Of a DNA stretch of 9,577 bases, positions 6,395 through 9,577 are shown in pieces. The notes under the pieces were generated by a model that was given only the letters and a program-made list of their open reading frames with translations, made no database searches and was not told the origin of the DNA. The DNA is taken from assembly GCA_039028335.1 (NCBI GenBank), contig JBCCIF010000111.1, positions 1 through 9,577 of the forward strand, written 5' to 3'. A program made the translations under genes and the position numbers. Each line of letters starts with the position of its first letter. Position 1 is the first letter of the stretch. The stretch is from JABDKJ01 sp039028335. GTDB taxonomy: Bacteria; Bacteroidota; Bacteroidia; Flavobacteriales_D; JABDKJ01.

Positions 6395-6457
6395 ATGAGA
6401 AATACAATGTGTTGTTGCTGTCCTATGAATAGGAAGGAAGGGCATTTTATATTTTGA
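6395..6457 (+). CDS. Leader peptide 2 with four consecutive Cys codons (20 aa)
   Basis: ATG at 6395 opens 20 codons ending in TGA at 6455-6457; the product begins MRNTMCCCCPMN. The codons TGT-TGT-TGC-TGT occupy 6410-6421. ATG 6383 is in frame and would add four residues, but it touches the T-run of terminator 1, and the A-rich stretch before 6395 looks a better initiation site. The 3' part of this ORF overlaps the antiterminator segment 6437-6448, so a ribosome reaching the stop would mask it, while one stalled at the Cys run would not. It is followed by terminator 2. A metal-binding micropeptide is a less likely alternative. Confidence 0.7.
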   Translation: MRNTMCCCCPMNRKEGHFIF

Positions 6458-6491
6458 CTTGATTTATAAATGAATTCAAAAAGTGCCTTTC
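6437..6491 (+). promoter_or_regulatory. Antiterminator of attenuator 2
   Basis: GAAGGGCATTTT (6437-6448) can pair with AAGTGCCTTTC and its flanking A (6480-6491) over twelve consecutive base pairs, two of them G-U. This would consume nearly the whole 5' arm of terminator 2. The upstream segment starts 16 nt after the four Cys codons of leader 2, just beyond the front edge expected for a ribosome stalled there. Confidence 0.6.
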
Positions 6492-6515
6492 AAGAAATTG
6501 TCAGGCACTTTTTTT
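6478..6515 (+). terminator. Intrinsic terminator 2, directly before the reductase start
   Basis: AAAAAGTGCCT (6478-6488) pairs perfectly with AGGCACTTTTT (6503-6513) over 11 bp. Inside, CAA/TTG can pair to close a GAAA tetraloop (6491-6500). The T-run covers 6509-6515. It ends 11 nt before the ATG at 6527 and lies inside the reading frame that opens at 6470, so that earlier ATG is unlikely to be the true start. Confidence 0.85.
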
Positions 6516-6526
6516 ATGCGCAAAAA

Positions 6527-8620
6527 ATGAGAAGTTTTAGATCAGAATTGGAAAACAATGTAGTCGAAAGGGACATCATTGAACTTGAAAAGAAGATAGC
6601 ACTTCATAAGAATGGAAAAATTGATGAGGAGCGATTTCGGAGTCTTCGGCTAGCAAGAGGTGTATATGGACAAAGGCAAGAGGGTGTTCAAATGATTCGA
6701 ATCAAGATTCCTTTTGGCAAGCTGAATGCACGCAAGATAAGAAGGATCTGTTCGGTTTCAGAGAAATACTCCAAAGGAAGATTGCATATTACTACTCGTC
6801 AGGACATTCAAATACATCATGTTGAACTTGAGAAGACGCCCGAACTTTGGGAAGAACTAGAAAAGGATCAAATTACTTTGCGCGAAGCCTGCGGAAATAC
6901 AGTAAGGAATATAACGGCTTCAGAAACATCAGGAATTGACCATGAGGAATCATTTGACCCAAGACCTTATGCTGAGGCAATGTTTAAATATTTCTTAAGA
7001 AATCCAATTTGTCAGGAGATGGGAAGAAAATTCAAGATCTCTTTTTCAAATAACGACAAAGACACGGCTCTCTCATTTATGCATGATTTAGGATTTATTG
7101 CACAATCTCAATTTATCAATGGAAAAGAAATTCATGGATTTAAGGTAGTTGCCGCGGGTGGTCTTGGTTCGCAGTCAATGCTCGCTTTTGATTTTTTTGA
7201 ATTCCTGCCCGCAGACCAAATTATATCCTTTACCGAAGCTGTACTGCGCGTTTTTGAAAGACATGGTGAACGCAACCGCAGAATGAAGGCTCGCCTAAAA
7301 TTTCTTGTTAAGGAAATTGGGCAAGAAGCATTTAGAGATGAAGTAATCAAAGAATGGGAAGCAATCGACAAAATCATAGCCATTTCCTACTATGAAATTG
7401 AAGCAAATTTACCTATTGATTATCCAGAGCTGAAGGTATCATTAGAAAACAATGAAGAATTCGAGCTCTGGAAAAAAACGAATGTTCTTGAACAGAAAGA
7501 TGGTTTGAAAGCCATTGGAATCAAAGTAAGGTTGGGTGACCTGTATATAGATCAGGCCAGAAAATTAGCGGATTGGATGGAAGAGTTATCAGGAGATGAA
7601 TTGACCTTGACGATCAACCAAAACGTAATTATCCGCTTTGTTGAAGAAAAGACTTTGCGACTTTGGTATAAAAGACTAAAGGAAATTGGATTGGCAGATG
7701 TGGGGTTCAATCGCTTTAGTGATATCACCGCATGTCCTGGAACAGATACGTGCAATTTAGGAATTGCAAGTAGCACGGGACTCGCACTTGTACTTGAGCA
7801 CATATTGAACAATGAATATCCGCAATTCGCAAACAATCCGGATATACAAATAAAAATATCGGGTTGCATGAATGCCTGCGGGCAACACATGATTGCCGGA
7901 ATTGGGTTTCAAGGAATGTCTATGAAAGCACCTGACAAACGTGTTTTACCTGCTGCGCAAATATTGCTTGGTGGAGGGCGTTTGGGTCATGCAAAAGGTC
8001 GAATTGCTGATAAGGTTATCAAAGTTCCCAGCAAAAAGGCCGGAGATGCCCTTCGGGTAATCTTGAATGATTATAAAGACCATGCAGACGAGACGAACTT
8101 TATAGCCTACTATGAGCAGCAAGGTGAAAAGTATTTCTATGACCTTTTGAAGCATTTGGGTCAAATTGAAGATATTCAAGAGGATGATTTCATAGACTGG
8201 GGTCATAGTGTACCTTATATAAAGGCGATTGGAATTGGCGAATGTGCCGGAGTCGTTATCGATCTTGTATCTACTTTATTTTTTGAATCTGAAGAAAAAT
8301 TAGAATTGGCCCAACGTTCACTCGAGGAGGGGAATTACCGAGATAGTATCTATCATAGCTATGCAGCATTTGTAAATACCGCAAAGGCCCTTTTGTTAGC
8401 CGAAGACCAACGGACGAACTCTCATGCAACAATAATTTCCAAGTTTGATGAACTTTTCATAGAAACCAAAAAAATTGATTTGGATTCTTCTTTTTCCGAT
8501 TTAGTCCTTCGGTTAAAAACAGAAAAGGCATCTGAAACATTGGCTGAAAAATATTTGGAGTCCGCAAACACTTTCTATTTGAATGCGGATGGTTATCGAA
8601 AAAAAGATCTTGCTGCATGA
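6527..8620 (+). CDS. Siroheme-dependent sulfite (or nitrite) reductase fused to a C-terminal HEPN domain
   Basis: A 697-aa cytoplasmic protein predicted to reduce sulfite to sulfide by six electrons. Two ferredoxin-like half domains and two siroheme/4Fe-4S modules span about 1-570. The cluster and siroheme ligands are Cys403, Cys409, Cys447 and Cys451 (CPGTDTC then GCMNAC). Anion-binding residues matching E. coli SiRHP Arg83, Arg153, Lys215 and Lys217 are likely Arg91 (TTRQD), Arg127 (NTVRN), and Lys168 and Lys170 (GRKFKI). About 585-697 is a helical HEPN-type domain (SIYHSYAAFVNTAKALLL); I see no Rx4-6H nuclease motif. The frame opens at 6470, but terminator 2 lies in that stretch and MRSFRSELEN at 6527 looks like the usual N-terminus. 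Substrate choice between sulfite and nitrite rests on the Cys leaders. Confidence 0.85.
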   Translation: MRSFRSELENNVVERDIIELEKKIALHKNGKIDEERFRSLRLARGVYGQRQEGVQMIRIKIPFGKLNARKIRRICSVSEKYSKGRLHITTRQDIQIHHVELEKTPELWEELEKDQITLREACGNTVRNITASETSGIDHEESFDPRPYAEAMFKYFLRNPICQEMGRKFKISFSNNDKDTALSFMHDLGFIAQSQFINGKEIHGFKVVAAGGLGSQSMLAFDFFEFLPADQIISFTEAVLRVFERHGERNRRMKARLKFLVKEIGQEAFRDEVIKEWEAIDKIIAISYYEIEANLPIDYPELKVSLENNEEFELWKKTNVLEQKDGLKAIGIKVRLGDLYIDQARKLADWMEELSGDELTLTINQNVIIRFVEEKTLRLWYKRLKEIGLADVGFNRFSDITACPGTDTCNLGIASSTGLALVLEHILNNEYPQFANNPDIQIKISGCMNACGQHMIAGIGFQGMSMKAPDKRVLPAAQILLGGGRLGHAKGRIADKVIKVPSKKAGDALRVILNDYKDHADETNFIAYYEQQGEKYFYDLLKHLGQIEDIQEDDFIDWGHSVPYIKAIGIGECAGVVIDLVSTLFFESEEKLELAQRSLEEGNYRDSIYHSYAAFVNTAKALLLAEDQRTNSHATIISKFDELFIETKKIDLDSSFSDLVLRLKTEKASETLAEKYLESANTFYLNADGYRKKDLAA

Positions 8621-9381
8621 TGAAAAATTTAACAAACATAACCCTCGTTGGAGCAGGACCTGGTGATCCAGATTTGATCAGCCTTGCAGGTGTCAAAGCT
8701 TTGCGAAAAGCAAAGGTTGTTCTCTATGATGCATTAGTAAATCCTGAAATCCTTCGTCATGCTGAACATGCCGAATTGATTTTTGTTGGTAAGCGCAAAG
8801 GATATAAGCGATTTGAACAAGAAGAAATAAATGAAATGCTCTTGAAATATGCACATAGTCATGGACATGTGGTACGACTAAAAGGAGGTGACCCCTTCAT
8901 ATTTGGTAGAGGATCAGAAGAAGTTCAATACCTTGAACGATTTGGTTTGAAATGCACTATCATTCCTGGAATTTCCTCTGTTCAAGCCGGCCCCGCTAGT
9001 CAAAACATACCACTCACTCAGCGCGGAGCAGCAGAAGGTTTCTGGGTCATCACTGGAACGACCAAAAGTCGACAATTGTCTCAGGATGTAGCATTGGCTG
9101 CAAAGAGTAATTCAACGGTTGTCATTTTAATGGGTATGTCAAAATTGAGTGAAATTGTACAGCTTTTCAAGGCAGAAGGAAAGGGTCGCTTAGAAATTGC
9201 CATCGTTCAGAATGCCACAAGAGAAAACGAAAAAGCCGTCCTGTCGACCATAAATGAAATTGAAAGAGAGGTTAAATTGCAGGCCTTAAAAAATCCCGCT
9301 GTAATCGTTATCGGTAAAGTTGTAAGCTTTGCAAAAATGTCCAATACGATTGATCAAATTCTAAATAACAAAGCGGCATGA
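8617..9381 (+). CDS. cobA: Uroporphyrinogen-III C-methyltransferase
   Basis: A 254-aa SAM-dependent enzyme that methylates uroporphyrinogen III at C2 and C7 to give precorrin-2, the first step to siroheme. Visible motifs: VGAGPGDPDL at 11-20, RLKGGDPFIFGRG at 87-99 (SAM and substrate loop), PGISS at 117-121, PLTQRG at 132-137 and VILMGM at 169-174, with NPAVIVIGKVV near the end. Length is that of the stand-alone enzyme rather than the CysG fusion. The start overlaps the stop of the reductase gene by ATGA; a second ATG follows immediately. The same overlap occurs with the next gene, so the three are translationally coupled. The operon supplies siroheme to the reductase encoded just upstream. 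Confidence 0.95.
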   Translation: MMKNLTNITLVGAGPGDPDLISLAGVKALRKAKVVLYDALVNPEILRHAEHAELIFVGKRKGYKRFEQEEINEMLLKYAHSHGHVVRLKGGDPFIFGRGSEEVQYLERFGLKCTIIPGISSVQAGPASQNIPLTQRGAAEGFWVITGTTKSRQLSQDVALAAKSNSTVVILMGMSKLSEIVQLFKAEGKGRLEIAIVQNATRENEKAVLSTINEIEREVKLQALKNPAVIVIGKVVSFAKMSNTIDQILNNKAA

Positions 9382-9577
9382 ATCAACTCTATCCCATATT
9401 TCTAAAGCCCGATCAATTTAAAATACTCATTGTAGGTGGCGGCTTTGTGGCCGAAGAAAAACTGCGCTTTCTTTTAAAATCAAGCCCTCAAGCACATGTA
9501 GAATTGGTTGCTACTTTTTATAGAAAACCCGTTCAGGAGATCATTCGAAAGAAGCATTTTAAGGCTTTAGAAAAAAC
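9378..9577 (+). CDS. Precorrin-2 dehydrogenase/sirohydrochlorin ferrochelatase, N-terminal part
   Basis: The first 66 codons of a gene running off the right edge. ATG at 9378 overlaps the cobA stop by ATGA. MNQLYPIFLKP followed by KILIVGGGFVAEEK (residues 15-28) is the NAD-binding start of Met8p/CysG-N/YlnF-type proteins, which oxidise precorrin-2 to sirohydrochlorin and often insert iron to give siroheme. This completes the siroheme branch begun by cobA. Whether the protein has the chelatase domain cannot be seen here. Confidence 0.85.
   Translation, partial: MNQLYPIFLKPDQFKILIVGGGFVAEEKLRFLLKSSPQAHVELVATFYRKPVQEIIRKKHFKALEK

Larger units (their letters stand above)
6298..6433 (+). repeat. 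Direct repeat shared by the two poly-Cys leaders
   Basis: ATGTGTTGTTG occurs at 6298-6308 and 6407-6417, followed in each copy by TCCTAT (6314-6319 and 6421-6426) and then AGG within a few bases. The copies are 109 nt apart and each sits at the Cys run of a leader ORF. This suggests that one attenuator module arose by duplication of the other, although Cys codons alone explain part of the match. Confidence 0.5.

Noticed and set aside
6470..6526. Upstream ATG extension of the reductase ORF as N-terminal protein sequence
   Set aside because: The stretch contains a complete intrinsic terminator with T-run, and the expected family N-terminus begins at 6527.
8457..8696. 79-codon minus-strand ORF across the reductase/cobA junction
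   Set aside because: Antisense to two strongly supported, overlapping genes; the product is not recognisable.
1..9577. tRNA, rRNA, CRISPR arrays and insertion sequences
   Set aside because: No cloverleaf, rRNA stretch, regularly spaced repeat or transposase gene was recognised on either strand.

Overview
The window looks like a low-GC member of the phylum Bacteroidota, most likely Flavobacteriales. The signs are TAnnTTTG-like -7 promoter boxes (often as TAnnTTCG), A/T-rich start regions without Shine-Dalgarno sequences, a small protein of the Lacal_2735 family, a SusC-like outer-membrane world (a TonB-dependent receptor and a small lipoprotein), and a sulfite/nitrite reductase carrying a HEPN domain. 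All family names come from reading motifs; no search was run.

Layout. Positions 1-114 form a nearly perfect 46-bp inverted repeat cut by the left edge, with a 46-codon ORF starting inside its right arm. Next on + are a THUMP-domain RNA methyltransferase (282-1469), a terminator, and a membrane di-iron sterol desaturase/fatty acid hydroxylase family protein (1574-2485) ending at a strong hairpin. From 2517 to 6168 everything is on -: a TonB-dependent receptor with a basic C-terminal tail, two small genes (52 and 56 codons), an alpha/beta hydrolase with a GTG start, and a lipocalin-like lipoprotein. From 6208 to the right edge everything is on +: a long regulatory leader, then a HEPN-fused siroheme-dependent reductase, uroporphyrinogen-III C-methyltransferase, and the start of a precorrin-2 dehydrogenase/siroheme synthase. 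The last three genes overlap by ATGA, so they form a tight operon that makes siroheme and the enzyme that uses it.

The most interesting part is 6208-6526. The leader holds two consecutive short ORFs, one with three cysteine codons in a row and one with four. Each is followed by an intrinsic terminator, and each terminator has an upstream segment that can pair with its 5' arm to form a competing antiterminator. The positions of Cys codons, stop codon and antiterminator fit classical ribosome-stalling attenuation in both modules. This suggests that cysteine supply gates transcription of the sulfite reductase/siroheme operon through two attenuators in series. The two modules share sequence around the Cys codons, which suggests duplication. 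The second terminator lies within the apparent 5' end of the reductase ORF, which supports moving the start codon to 6527.
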